From Saururus chinensis (lineage: Eukaryota; Streptophyta; Magnoliopsida; Piperales; Saururaceae), in assembly GCA_035235625.1 (NCBI GenBank), contig CP141146.1, positions 1,978,501-2,042,500 of the forward strand: a stretch of 64,000 nt of DNA, read 5' to 3'. Below are positions 31,419-44,480 of this stretch, piece by piece (positions within the stretch are counted from its first letter, which is position 1; every line of letters begins with the position of its first letter). A program made the position numbers and the translations under genes. The notes below the pieces were generated by a model. It searched no databases, was not told the origin of the DNA, and saw only the letters and a program-made list of their open reading frames with translations.

Positions 31419-33441
31419 TTTATTTAGTTAATAAGGTTTGTTATTGTATTCCACATCTAATCTCCTTGGGCACATACAATGGGTGGCTAATGGAGCAATA
31501 ATTTGAACTCATGACCTCATCTTAAGAGTCTCACCCTCATGGCTGTATATTAACAATAATATTGTTCAATAAAAGCTTGGAAGTAATTTATTTTATTGGT
31601 GCTTTGTGGATCAATTTTAGATAGAGTGCATTTAGTGTGACCAATTTCTAATTTTTATGACCAAAGTCCTGTGACCAACTTACATAGGGCTCCAGACATA
31701 GTACATAAGGGGGCATTGATTCCTATGAATAGGTGTGTAACATCCTGACCCGAAAACCTTCCACTGGGAGTATTCGAAAAACAAATAAAATCAAAGTAAA
31801 TTAATTTTTATAAAAATTAAAATGAAACCAACCAGGAGCAATAAACTATGTGTGCAAGAGTCGTAATATTCCTTTGACACATTAGCACTTTGTTGCCTGT
31901 AGGTCAGAATAAACTTAATTTCATAATTAATTTAGATCGGGTCAATATTGTTATACCGTTGGTTGCCTACGTACATATTTTGATTCTCGACAATTAGCTG
32001 TCAATTGTCAACTGTCAGTACGATGTTTGAGTTAATATTTGAGGAGGCTTATAATCAAGTACAAATAAAATGCACATTTGATTTTGAGTAGTTTAACATG
32101 TTCATGGGTTCATTTCTAAAAATTTAAGATTATAGATAAAGAAATTTAATTTTTAATTACTCCACTGGCTAGTTTATTATCACTATTATTAGATTCTGAC
32201 ATAGAGGAAGAGGAGGTGACCAAGGAGGGAAAAGGGAGGAGGAGGAGGAGGAGAAAGGGAGGAGGAGGAGGAAGAAGAAGAAGAGAGAAAGAAAAAGAAG
32301 AGGAGGTAGCAAAAGAGGGGAAAAAGATAAGGTGATGGTGGCAGAGAAAGACGTGGCAAAGTTAAAAAGAAGGAAATGAGAAAATAAAAATTTTAGACAA
32401 TTAACACCGTATGTGTAGAGGTTTACATGTGCATAAGACAATTTTGTATATTACTTAAAAGTTGGAAATTTTTTGTGTAATATACTACATTACAGGGTCA
32501 TTTTGATCAATTCCTCTTGTTTCATCAAAGAATGGGACGTTTAATGGAATTCTGTTTGTGTCTATTCCTTAGATGGCAAATGGATTGGCTAATTGAGACA
32601 AATCCAGACATCTTATATAGGTTGGCTTGCGCTTATATGAGGAAGGCCCCATTATCTTCTCCCTCAAATTTACACATTGATAATGAGCCATTGATGGATA
32701 AAAAAGTAATAGAAAACTAGGCCTAGTAACAAGACAAGTTGAACAAGTATTAGAACTAAATGTTAGGTCAGTTGGTGATAAGATTTAGGGGGTTTTGTCT
32801 ATAACTATAAAGAAAAATAATAATAATTACACAACAAACCTTCTTAGCTAGGTTTTGTTTGATCAAAATATAAACATATGGGCTCTAGTGAGCTTTGTGT
32901 GAGACCAACATGTTTTATCTTACCAGAACCTAGTTAGAAGAGTTTATTAGGTAGATTTGTTGGGTATATATTACTATCCACAAAGAAAGTGACAATCACT
33001 ATATATAGTGGGTAGGATTACTCATATCATATCTTTCTTTGTTCCTTGTCTTTCTTTTTCATTTCTCTCTTCTCCCCTCCTCCTGCCAACTTCACCACTC
33101 TCCACACTTCCCCCTCTACCTCACCTTTTCTCCCTCTGCCCTCGCAATCTAGTAGCCTAGCTACAATACGCCTCTAGCTGTCTCTAGGCACCCAAAATGC
33201 CACTCACGTTGTGGCTAGCTAGTATTTGACAAGGTTAGGCTGTAGCCGACTGGCCACTTATAATTCCTATTATTAAGCAACGGCAAAAAAAAATTATTTT
33301 TTTCAGCCCTAAAATTAAGCCTTGATGAATTCCTAGGCATAATTTTTGTTCAGAAACACACACACAAAATGTGTCTTTAATGAACTATTTGAAAATGCCA
33401 CTATAGTTAATGCTAAAAAGATCCCTCAATATATATAGTGT
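31419..33441. repeat. Intergenic DNA with purine-rich tract
   Basis: No gene is supported. About 32200-32310 is almost pure purine on the plus strand ((GGA)n/(GAA)n mixed). This yields a spurious minus-strand frame rich in leucine, serine and phenylalanine. The 67-codon frame at 32517-32720 is not recognised. A pyrimidine-rich stretch lies at 33030-33150. Confidence 0.5.
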
Positions 33442-33867
33442 TAGGGATGTTAATGAGATGAGTTGAGTCAAGTACTAGTTTGATATGGCTTGGGCTCAAT
33501 ATTTGATATGCTAACTTAGACCTCGAACAAGGCTTGAACATTTTAACTTGAACTTGATTTGATTAGTAAATTTGAGTCATGGCTTGGCTCAAGCTCGAAC
33601 TTGAAACTCCCATATAAGAACCTCGAGTTTAGGCTTGACATGGGATCAATCTAGTCTAGATAATATAAATTATATTTTACAATTTGTAACTTATATTCAA
33701 GCTCAACCTGACAACCTCAAGACGTATTTGAGCTAAATTTGCACTTTATTTGAGTTGAGCTGAGTCGATTTGTGTCAATTTAAGCTCAAATTGTGCACAA
33801 GATAAGCTTGAATCGAGTCGAGCTCCATTTGAGTCGAGTCAACTCTGCCAATTTGTTAACACCTCTA
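33442..33867. mobile_element. hAT-like non-autonomous element
   Basis: The ends TAGGGATGTTAATGAG and TTGTTAACACCTCTA are inverted repeats of the TAGGGGTGTTAA type, shared with the element at 43871-44480. The interior consists of repeated GAGTCGAGT/CAAGCTCGA motifs. No coding frame is present. The flanking octamers agree only in the core TAGT, so the target duplication is not proven. Confidence 0.55.
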
Positions 33868-35440
33868 CCTAGTACCAAATTTATCTAAGAATTAAGCTTA
33901 GTCTTTGTTTTGTGCCATGATATAGGATCCTGCAGTGTTTTAGGACTCTGCTTAGATGCCTTTGAAAGGTGTTTTGGGTCAGTTCTAAATGGTATCTGAT
34001 GGTGATTTGCTATTGTGATTATCTATTATAAAACTAAATTATAGTATGGGATGTACTAAAGTAAAGAAAACAGTAAGAGAGCATTGGTTGTACCGGAAAG
34101 GTAAAGAGGCGTGAGTGACCAAAGGAATAGAACATGGGCGGCTCCTTTAATATAAAGAAGCAAGAAGCCATAGGACTAGGAGAGAAACAGGACAAATGCC
34201 ACACCAGTTTCACCAGCCCTGTGTGGCCCACCAATTGGATCTGACTAAGGAAACTCGCATATACCTAATGTACACGTCCACTAGTCACAAACAATGTTAA
34301 CAAACAACACCCAACAAAAAATGTTCATAACATTATTTTTTTAAAACTAAAAAAATTTAAGAGCCATATAGATTGATTCATGTGTATGATGTCGTTCGAA
34401 AGACTTGAGGCACTTAGATACATGCTTTTTAATTTTCATCACCCACCATGTAATTTATATGCGATTTTTATTCTTTGCTAAAAAATATCATAGCCATTGC
34501 AGAATGGTTTAATGTACTCATATTTGGGTTCACATAAAGATAGATTATTATGGCCAATGAATGAAGTTTGATTTATATGCCCACTACACTACACAATGTC
34601 TCGTATAGCTTATGAATTATAGGAAAATTATTAGGAAATTTTTTTTATCTAGAAATCCCCATTGACTGCATGAATTGGACATGTTACCTAAAGTTCAACC
34701 TTCTTGTTTTCATCTGTCCATAAACTTTTCTCTTAATAAACCAAAAGGCAAAACCATAATTTGAGTCATGGGCTGGCTCCTTTTAACTGATCCAGAAGAA
34801 ATTTAACTGAATTACCCAATTTCCTGGAAATAAAACTTGGAATTAGCAATCAGTTTTGCCTTTATTTTTGTTTATTATCATTGCTTAAGTGTCAATTGAA
34901 TACAATTTGCAGGATGATAATTTAAAACAAAAAAAACTTGTATGAGTCAACGCTCATGCTAATGGCCAAAATATTATGAGTCATCAAATTAAGATCCGAC
35001 AGAAGAAGAGGAGGCAAAAAAAATAATTTGCCGCTTAATATTATTCACCATTAAATTTTGATTCAACAACTGATAATGTCCGGGCTAACAATGATGCATA
35101 TGAGCCCCAACTTATCCTAAGTAGGACTCGTTCATAATTCCTAATATTTGGCTAAATCATACTCTTGAGTACATGCTCCAATATGGAGGTTCTGGATCAT
35201 GTCAACTCATTCTCATCTTTCATCCTGTTTTTAAATAACTTAGTATCATTTCTTCGGCAGCTGCATCCCAAAAGGATAAAGAGAAAGCTTAGTGTTTAAA
35301 ATTATACGAGTCATAATTGGGTGTAACTTTTTCTAAATCACATAACCCTTTTATGCCTCCTTATCAAACATGGAAAATAATGTCCCATTATCCCCTTCAT
35401 TTCCTTAAAAAATGCTGATAAAAGTAAAAGAGACCAATTG
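33868..35440. other. Intergenic DNA, nothing recognised
   Basis: AT-rich sequence. A 66-codon minus-strand frame (34034-34234) has no family resemblance. No terminal repeats were paired. Confidence 0.45.
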
Positions 35441-35822
35441 GGAATGAAAATTTATCTTTGCATGCTTATCAATTAATGCCAGATGATTTTGTAATTCAGC
35501 TCACTTATTTAAATATTCTTTGACCTTAATTAAATTAAGTAGGGAGGTTTAAGGAAAAAAGACATGATGTCAACATTCAGCAGCAGACATGTGACAGACA
35601 GGCATACATGTCTAAGCATCTTTTCACCCCATGACCCATGCACAAAAACTGAAAATGAAATTTCATCTTATCATGTTTATCCAATATTGCCAGATGATTT
35701 CGTTATTTAAACTCTTATTATCACATTTTTAGCCTTGATTAAAATTAATTATTGAGGATTAAGGAAAAAAGTCATGGACCAACATTCAGCAGTGAGTATG
35801 TAACAGGCATGCATCCATACAT
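35441..35822. repeat. ~211-bp diverged tandem duplication upstream of GATA gene
   Basis: GCCAGATGATTT at 35478 recurs at 35689 with the same neighbours in order: ATGAAA(A)TTT before it, then CTTGA/ACCTTAATTAAA, TTAAGGAAAAAAG(A/T)CATG, CAACATTCAGCAG and ACAGGCAT. The copies differ by many small changes, so the duplication is old. It lies 0.5-0.9 kb ahead of the GATA start codon, in the likely promoter. Confidence 0.75.
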
Positions 35823-36301
35823 AACAAAGATAGGAGTATAAAATACAACAAAGTAGGTAATATTTAAAGCAATGAAAGCTGAACATTTTGCTCTCAATAT
35901 AAAAAACACAGTTTTCTCCTCCTCTTCCTCTTCCTTCATCTCAATTTCCTCTCTCAAAGGGGGTTCTCCTTCTGATTGGATTGTGGGAAATCCGAGTTGA
36001 AAGCCCATTTCAATCTCTGGATTTTCTCTCCACTCTGTTTCTGTTTTTTTCCCATGATTTTTTGTCACAAGACTGAGCACTGAAACCCCCTTTTTTGGTT
36101 TCTGGATTTTGGTCTGCGCTTAAAAATGGACTTGTGATATTCGTTTTCCGCGCAGATGCGGCAGCTTTAAAGGATTAAAGGAACTCTAAGATAGTGTATA
36201 TTGGGCGAATTTCATATAGAGAAAAACCCAGTTCTTTTGAATTTTCTTGTTTTTTTTTTATAATTCTGCAAAATTTGTTGGAAGATTAAGGAAGCTGAGA
36301 C
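35823..36301 (+). promoter_or_regulatory. Likely core promoter and 5'UTR of GATA gene
   Basis: A TATA-like CAATATAAAAAAC lies near 35897, followed by a CT-rich leader (CTCCTCCTCTTCCTCTTCC near 35915) typical of plant 5'UTRs. The start codon is at 36302 in the context GAGACATGGGC. No in-frame upstream ATG that fits the protein family is present. Confidence 0.4.
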
Positions 36302-39300
36302 ATGGGCAAGCAAGGACCTTGCTATCACTGCGGAGTTACGAGTGAGTCTTGCGCAGTTTTCATTGTAGTCTTCATCACATTCAGGATTTTTTTTCTTCTT
36401 TTTGATGTTTTCCTTCTTCGTTTTTTGAATTATGTAGTGGTTTGTCCTGGCAGAGATTATATCATTTGTTGGGGAAGATGTTTAAAATTTTTTATTGCTT
36501 CTGAACATGTAAAAAGGAGTGGTGAATCGAAATATAACACAGAAATAGGGACTGTTTCTGCATTATTCTGAATTCGCTCGTGCATTAAATTCGTTTCTGG
36601 TTCAATAAGCTCCTTGAGATTCCAGGAGTCCTGTCTACTTGTTTCTATTGCTTCATTTCAATATCGTGAGCTGTTTGCATTGATTATTATTATCCTTTAA
36701 TTTTTTCTGAGCTACCCAGATTAATGTAATAGGAGCTCCATATTTCCTGCTTATCGCCTTCATCCGTTCTCCATTTGTTTGTGTATCCTAAGAACTTTAT
36801 TTTTGTCGATAATCAATAAATTAAGCTTAATAGCTCCGTTTGTCTACAAAAATTTGGAGTGTGCATAACCGGTCCCTCTGCTTTAGCACTGGATACATTG
36901 TGGCAGCTTATGTTAATTATGATTGTTTTTTCCATGCAAATGTCATTATCCTAAGTTTAGTGCTAGAATTATAAGGTAGTCGAATCAACAAGAAATGAGC
37001 TTTATATAAATTACTCGTGACTTAAGTATTAGCTTCTCTAGTTAGAGTTCCATGCCAAAGCATAACCATCACACTAGAAGTTAAGAGAGATGCTTTGATA
37101 GGGTTGCAAGATATATTGGATTTTCCTTATGTTTGGAAGTTCCACTTATCTAAGGTCCACAGAGCATCAACCGGTATAGGTTTGATAGAGTGATACTCCC
37201 TCCCTCTTATATTAATAGCTACATTCGAAAAAATAGTAATTTTTTTTTTAATGGTGAAACTTACATATAAGGGAAAATAAGCTTATGATACTCGTTTTTA
37301 AGTATCTAATCACTTAAATTGAATAAAATGGAGCATGGAACAAACTTTTTTGTCAAATGGAGCTATTAACTTAGGACAGATACTGAGGAGCATTGGCTTG
37401 CACCTGAAAGTGTAACTTTGCTATAAATTTGTTAGATAATTTCCAATGCAAATCGTTAAGTAACCTTGAAAGTGCTCTTATGTTAATCCTTTTTTTTGGA
37501 GCTTGATGCAAAGCTATCGTTTTTTTTTCCGTCTCATAAGTTGCACACTTGAAGCTTACTTGTCATGGACTAATATCTAGTTGTTGACAGGCACTCCTCT
37601 TTGGAGGAATGGACCACCGGAAAAGCCAGTACTGTGCAACGCCTGTGGATCCAGATGGAGAACTAAGGGATCTCTTGCAAACTACACTCCACTTCATGCT
37701 CGTGCTGACCTTGTTGATTCTGAGGATTACAAAACTTTTATAGCAAAAAATATACCTATGAAGACAGAAACAAAATCAAACAAAAAAAAGAATTCTGAAG
37801 TTAATATGGAGACAAATGGTGAAGCTTCCCACTGTGATCAAAACTTCAAACAAGTTTTGGAGGAGGAGGCAAGCAATAGGTCTAGCTCTGATTCTGCAAT
37901 ATCATATTCTGAAAGCTGTGCACATCTAGGCAGTGCAGATGGCAGCGACTTGACAGGTACAGTAGTTTATAAGTCTTTAGTTGTGTTTTATGAGATTTTC
38001 GAAGTCACATCAATTTTTTGAGAGTGCCATTTAATGTATTAGAAAGAAGTTGGCTGCATAAAGATCTCCACCACACATCTTAGCAAATTTTGTGCTATCT
38101 TTATTAAATTCTGTATGCCAGTGATTTTTTGAGAGAGAAATGGATAGAGTAGGGCGCATCACATGTTATTATTTTTATTACGTTTACTACAGAAAAGAAA
38201 GCAAATGACATTGTGTAACTCATGAGAATAGAACCTCAGATGTCCTTGCTTCTGTCCTTAAGACAAACTGATTAATTTACGTGAATTGCATCAACATTGC
38301 AACTACAATTAAAATTTTCACTATTCACAGCGAAATTATTTTAATCACCCGCTGGTTGAGCTTTATTAATTTTCTGTTTAAGTTGAAATTTTGGTTTTGT
38401 ATTTCTTATTGAGAGACAATTGTTATTGTTGGTCTTTTTTTGCATTTTGTGTTTCCTTGCATTTCTAGTATCTTATAATATCTACCACTATCAGGTTCCG
38501 CCCAGTCTGTGGTCTGGGACTCGCTTGTGCCTTCAAGAAAGAGGACTTGCGTTAGTCGCTCAAAGCCATCTTCTGTTGAAAAGCTCACAAAAGATTTATG
38601 CAGTATTTTACATGAGCAGCAACAGTCATCCCATTTTTCAGCATCTTCTGAAGAAGATTTGCTACTTGAAAGTGGAAGTCCGTTGGACTCATTTGAAATT
38701 GGCCATGGAGGTTGTCTCGTTAAGTTTATAAATTCAAATTGTCGAGAGGAGGAATCAGAAGCAAGTTCTCTTTCTGTTTATAGCAAAAGCCAGATAGTGA
38801 CGAAAGCTTATGTAGGACCACAGACCAACCTTACTCCTAAATGCAAGGAAATAAATATTCCAAATGTTGGAGATGGAAAGATTAAAAAGCTTAATTCAGA
38901 TGGGGTACAACAGAGTACAAGAAGGTATTTCTGCATTTTTCCCAAAGTAATCCAAAGTTATTTGTTCAATAGGTTGGCTAACTACAATACTGTGGGGGCT
39001 TTCTGTGTAATTGCCTGACAGAAATTTTGTCCTAGCTGCAATCAATATAACGTTGTGATAATTATGGCTCATTTTTTTTAACATAAATTCGTGTAGATTT
39101 TGATTGAATTGCATTAACCATTGCTAATGAAAGCAAATAATCGAGACAAAGAAGAGAGATTCTAGTTTCTACTTTTTGTTGGCCTCGTAAAGGAGTTTGA
39201 CTTCTTAAGGCATCATTCATGTGTTGAAGGTAATGATTTGTTCTATGGACTAGTAACATGCCATGTTTGCAAGGGTTAATCTTTACATGCCGAGCTTGCT

Positions 39301-42050
39301 ATCTGGAAAACCATATTCAACCCTTCGATTGTTTCAAGCATCTTTAATATTATGATTTATTGTCTTAGATATCTCCTCTTGTTAATTACCCAGGGATAAA
39401 TTATCTGAGGAGAAGCTTGCTGTTCTCAGCAGAACTTCACCTTTGGCATCTGTTGATTTGCGAGTAAGAATTTTATGTACTCATTTATGGACGAACTTCA
39501 GATGCAAATCTGTCACAAATCTACAGCTGACTTACACATTTGTAGTTACTGATGGAGTAGGTTATTGTTAACTTTGAAGAGTTTACGAGACATATGAACT
39601 TGGAAGAACAACAGCTATTGATGAAATATTTACCTTCCACGGACACTGCAAATCTAGCAGACAGGTCGGTTTTCCTATGGTTTTACAATTAGATGCCTCT
39701 TTTCTACCAATTATGGGCTATACTTTAATTGCATATCTTATGTACTCTGACCCGCATAGACCCCTGCTAGGATAACCTTTTCTGTTTGTTTGATATGTTA
39801 AGGATAAATATTGTTCAAACACTTGATGTATAAACTAAGAGCAGTGTAAAGGTTTCAGAATTTTATAAAAGTGAATGATGAAAAGAAGTTCGGATGCTTT
39901 CTAAAAGTTAGAAATCCCTTTATCTAATTACTTGAAGATCCCTGTTTTTTGGAAATTTTATTGGTGGCAACAATGAACCAAGAGGAAGTCGTATGCCAGA
40001 GACGTTCTGACACTTATCTGATGTGAAACACTACTTACTCTTGCCTCTCATTTGCTAGCTGCTCGCACACCACAGTGAAGACATGTGGCCCACGGGCGTG
40101 CAGTAAGTAGACCAGGGGGAGCGTATGTAGCATCACCCTTGAATGATTCACAATGAGGCCTATCATTGGATCTATCTAAATCATTTGCACCTTTTTCTTG
40201 CAAGAAATAAGCCATTTAAAGTACCACATTGTTGATTGTCTATGATTGGCATTCAGTTAACTGTTTCTTCCTATAGTGATATGTCATTCTGATGTGCAGC
40301 CTTATAAGCATGTTTGATAGTCCTCAATTTCTGGAGACCTTATCATCCTTCCAGCAGTTGCTTAGGGAGGGAATCTTTGATATGCCTTGCACGGGAATTG
40401 CCAACACAAAATATAGGATTTTAAGGAGGCTTGTTTTGTCAACTTTGGCAAAATCAAAATGGATTGAACATTATCAACAACACAAGGTCTGGCAATGTTC
40501 CATAGGTTTTGGGATTCTTAGTGATAAGACTGCAGGGTTGTTACATATTGATATGTTAAATCATTTTCTTCAGGATATTAAACAAAAGAAAACCACGGTC
40601 TATAATGAACAAATGGTGGGACCAAGTTTAATTGGTTATGGCAATTCTATACCACTTCAAAGACCTAAGGATGACCAGAACCAGAATATTATAGGTATTT
40701 TATATTTCTTTTAAAAAAATTATGTTCTTTTGTTGTAAAGTTCACTGTTTGACATTAGACTTCTGGTTCATTTTTGGGGCTCGCCTTACATATATAAAAT
40801 ATCTTGAAGCATATCACCACTCCACTTGTGGGCATTTCATTTCAAAATTTCAGCTGCATTTATTATATTCAACCTTATGGTATGCAGCTCGAGAAGGATA
40901 GGTTAAAGCAGCTTATTTGACATGGTTTATTGAGACACCCTCCTATTGTGCTGTATGTTACTGAATGTTTGGCGAACTAAGAGCTGCACTGCTAGGATAA
41001 GCATTAAAGAAATATGGATTTATCAAGATGGATGACAGGAAAGACCAGATGGGATTAATTGAAAAACGCACTGACGATAAGAGTGAACCCAGTAAAAAAT
41101 AGAGTAAATGAGTGTTGTCGTAGATGGTATGGTCATACAAAAAAGACTATCAGGGTATTGGTGAGATGATGAAAGCAACATCTTGTTGAGGTACTGGTTA
41201 GTAACTTGTTAATAAAAAAAAACATCTCGTTAAGGTTGAAGAAGAAGGCTGATGGAACTGACTTAGCAAGGAGAGATATAAGAGTGCACTCCTTGAGTTA
41301 AAACATAAATCTAGGGTAGAATGGTGTAGTGGAACCTGTCTTGCTGACCACTAAGAAAGAAGAGAACAATGATGGCAATAATGATGGCATTACTATATGG
41401 CACCATATGTTCCTTCATTGTCTTTATGTGCGGTGATTTTTCCCTTGGGGGGACTCCCTTATCAAAAATAGAGGGCACAAACACTTTGAAAAACCAGTAG
41501 CTCAATTCTGGCTTCATTGTGAATAAATTTAGCATCCATAGTTTTGAACGGTCCCCTAATTTGTTCTGAACAATGTATAATTATGTGCTTTTACATGTCT
41601 CATTACGAATCTCTTTGAGTAGTACTTTTTATTGTTCCTGGTTGGGAAAATTATATCAGCGCTGACTGATTTCTTTCCTCATTAGAGCCTCACTCATATT
41701 CCACTTGTAAGAAATTGAAGTTCACAAGTGCTGGAAGGGAAGGTTCCTACGTCAACGTACGGAATTTACTCTCACTCTCAGAGGATAGAAAGTCAAGCAT
41801 ACTTGGCTCTTTTCAACTCTCTAATGAGAGTTCCGACCAAGATCTACTATTTGACGTTCCTTCAAATGCCTCCTTCCCGGAGGCGGAGCTTCTAAACTAC
41901 CACAGTTCAAAGTCGAAGATTCTACTTACAAGTAGAGAGATTGAAGCTGCCAATCCAGATGATATTCCTTCCAATGAATCATCATCAACATTGTCAAGCC
42001 AAATACCGAGCGTCGGTATGACGTTACTTCCGTATCCCGTTTGCCAATGA
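36302..42050 (+). CDS. GATA zinc-finger transcription factor, GATA26/27-like
   Basis: This is a nuclear DNA-binding protein recognising GATA motifs. I read seven coding exons: 36302-36341, 37591-37956, 38495-38924, 39394-39463, 39561-39664, 40300-40694 and 41686-42050. All introns are GT-AG and phases agree, giving 589 residues. The zinc finger is at the very N-terminus: C7-x2-C10-x18-C29-x2-C32, with the finger split by intron 1. It is followed by [20 protein letters not shown], which marks the Arabidopsis GATA26/27 group rather than classic B-GATAs. Further conserved blocks are SRKRTCV...[12 protein letters not shown] (exon 3), [20 protein letters not shown] (exon 5) and MFDSPQF...[13 protein letters not shown] (exon 6), matching the Asx-homology/DEUBAD-like region known in this group, and [20 protein letters not shown] (exon 7). 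Intron 1 carries a MITE and intron 6 a LINE relic. The exon 6 segment after IEHYQQHK is less conserved, and its end is less certain. Confidence 0.9.
37194..37391. mobile_element. Stowaway-like MITE in GATA intron 1
   Basis: The left end TACTCCCTCCCTCTTATATT is a good Stowaway tip. The right end (TTAACTTAGGACAGATACTG then AGGAG) is worn. The interior shares ATGGTGAAACTTACATATAA with other copies in the window. It lies wholly inside intron 1 and should not affect the protein. Confidence 0.65.
40990..41345 (+). mobile_element. LINE (RTE-type) 3' relic in GATA intron 6
   Basis: Translated on the plus strand, the intron shows [10 protein letters not shown], stop, LKNALTI, then [15 protein letters not shown], and further on [12 protein letters not shown]. 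That is the order of the C-terminal end of plant RTE/LINE reverse-transcriptase proteins (RWM-GKTR-D, then RLRWFGHV-RR, then a W-S motif). Stops and frame changes are frequent, so only a dead fragment remains. Confidence 0.5.
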
Positions 42051-42702
42051 TACCCCCACCCCCCATCATCCACCTAGTGGTGTCATCCATGTAGGAAAGG
42101 TGTATAGCGAGAACGCCCATGCATCTGCAACAATCTTATATTTTAATTGTGGATAAGTTTCATCATGCTGACTTGTTCTTGTAATGGCATGTGAGGTTTC
42201 AATGCGTACTGATATTATGTAGACTGGCGAGCAGGTGTGTTTTATAAACATCCCATTTTAGATATAAAGGAATTGGTTTGATAATCAAAACCTTTAAAGT
42301 ACATCTTACAAGTAGTTTTTCCCCTACAAAAGTCTATTGGAGCATGCTTTTTCTAATCAATCTTTAGCTTGGAAATAACAAAAACATCCTGCGGTAGTCA
42401 TGGAAGAAGGGACGAAGAGATGCTTAGTTTACCTTGGTTTTATGTTTTTTCGTGGTAACTGTTTACCTTCTTGATTCACAAAGAGCACAGTAGGTAGAAA
42501 GAAATGACAAGTAAGCATGAGAAAATGATAAAAAGAAAGGAAAAGAAAAGAAATTAAGGGTTTGTTTGAAGCTACTTTTCAATTGTTTGGTGTGATGGGG
42601 AAATATAAATCAGAGTGATGAAAAATTGGCCAAATTTTTTTTTACCTATCAACTTATATAGATTTTGGGGGAAAATTAGCGTATTTAAAATTTATATTTT
42701 GT
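42051..42702. other. GATA 3' flank
   Basis: Probably 3'UTR and flank of the GATA gene. No other feature is recognised. Purine-rich sequence occurs near 42500-42560. Confidence 0.4.
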
Positions 42703-43216
42703 TGCCACTATTACTATAATCACTGTTAATACTTTTACTACTGTCGCCGCTACTACTACCACCACTATGACTATCACTACCATTGTTGTTATAGTCATTG
42801 CCACTATTATCATTGTTGTCACCATTATTGTTACTATTGTCATCACCACCCATGTCATTGCTACCACAATCACCGCCCCCATTGTCACCACCACCTTCGT
42901 CACTATTACTACCGCTACCATCATTGTCACTACCCCCATAACCACCATCGCCATCACCACTGCTAGCCCCGCCATCATTACCACTACTATCACTGCCACT
43001 ACTCCCACTGCTACAGTCGCCATTGCCCCCATTGCTACCACCACCACTACTGCCGCCATTGTCACCGCCGCCGCTGCCACCACTACCACCACTGCCATCA
43101 CTGTCACTACTACCACCACTACCACTATTAGTACCGCTGTCACCACCACCACCGCCGCTATCGCTATTATCACCGTCATCGTCATTACTACTACTACTAT
43201 CACTACCACTACTGTA
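42703..43216. repeat. (RYY)n triplet tract, about 510 bp
   Basis: Imperfect trinucleotide repeats of ACC, ACT, ATC, ATT, GCC, GTC and GTT run for about 510 bp. In the phase starting at 42767 nearly every triplet is purine-pyrimidine-pyrimidine. Because this pattern contains almost no stop codons, long frames of Thr/Ile/Val/Ala appear on the plus strand (153 codons) and of Val/Met/Ala/Thr on the minus strand (174 codons). Neither is regarded as a gene. Confidence 0.85.
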
Positions 43217-43870
43217 AACTTTTTATAACATCATTTGTGCAACCAAACAGTAAATTTTTTTTAGGAATCTCTTAATTTCTCTTTCACCTAGATTCACTTT
43301 CTCTTTTTCTTTTCATTTCTCCCGATTTCCACTAAGCCAAACAGACCCTAACACATTATTTCATATCTAAACTAGGTTGGGTAGGCATAAGGGCCTTTAC
43401 AACCTCTTATTATTATTGTTATTATATTTTTATTGCTAAAGGTAATTTAATTAGATCGAAGAAGAAATACACCAAAATAGTCCTCCACTACTCCTGAAAG
43501 ATACAAAGGATGACCATGAACACTGTGAGTGCATGGAATCAGCTATTAGTTTTTGTATACGCATGTTTGAAGCTAATCTAAAACATAATTGTAGTCCTGG
43601 TGCTCTAACTAATAACTGAAGCCGAGCTAAATACATTAACAATGCCACCACTAAATTGCGAAATCCTGTAGTTGTCACTATCAAGCCATAGTGCCTCCAA
43701 TAACTACTCTAGCTGCTCCCTTCCTGGTTCCCATGGCATGATTCATCAAAATTTAGCTATATAATTCTAGCAGAGGTTCATTGAGTTTTGCAATGACAAT
43801 AATATGCATGTATCAGAGACTAATATGCATGTATCATAGACTAGGTCCAATTTATATGGTCTAATAAATG

Positions 43871-44480
43871 TAAGGGTGTTAAAGCAAGCTCAAAAGTTCA
43901 ACTTGCGTTTGAACCCGTACTCGAACTCAAAGTTAGTTAAGCCAAGCTCAAACTTATTTGTATTTGGCTCGGCTTGAAGCTTGAGAAAAACTTAACTCAT
44001 ATTATATATATTATTTTTTTAAATGTATACATGCATATATTATACACTCTATAGATTTTATGTCTCTCAAGTTTAAATTCTTTTCATCAAGTATATCATT
44101 ATCACTTCTTTATGTACAATTCCATTAGGATTTTTGTTAGAAGAAATAGATAATATGCATCATAAGAACTAGAGTCATTCTTTATAAAACTTTACTCCCT
44201 TGGTCTTGTATTAATTGTCAAAATCAAAAAATCAAATCAACTAATATTGATTCATTTGGTTTTCTAATCCTAATAGATTGAACTGCTTTATAACCATATT
44301 CATATTAGTGATTTTCTCTAAATATCTCTGGGCTACTAATTATAAAACTAAGCAATGATCACAAGGTAAAGCAACTCGGTTTGGCTTGAACTCAATTCCA
44401 ACTCAAACTCGAAATTGAAATTTCAAGCTCAAGCCCAAACAATCCAAAGATCAATGATACTCAACTTATTAACACCCCTA
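43871..44480. mobile_element. hAT-like non-autonomous element
   Basis: The ends TAAGGGTGTTAAAGC and CTTATTAACACCCCTA are inverted repeats of the same type as the element at 33442. The flanking octamers AATAAATG and AACAAAAG agree at 6 of 8 positions. The subterminal parts repeat CTCGGCTTGA/CAAGCTCAA motifs. There is no coding frame in the 610 bp. A Stowaway-like tip (TACTCCCTTGGTCTTGTATT) near 44193 suggests a further nested remnant. Confidence 0.6.

Noticed and set aside
31738..31900. LTR-like start TGTAACATCCTGACCCG
   Set aside because: No polypurine tract before it and no matching end or partner was found.
32169..32441. 90-codon minus-strand frame
   Set aside because: A shadow of the purine-rich tract; the product is a low-complexity Leu/Ser/Phe string.
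42685..43209. 174-codon minus-strand frame and 153-codon plus-strand frame
   Set aside because: Both are by-products of the RYY triplet tract, which has almost no stop codons in these phases; the products are monotonous Val/Ala/Met/Thr/Ile strings.
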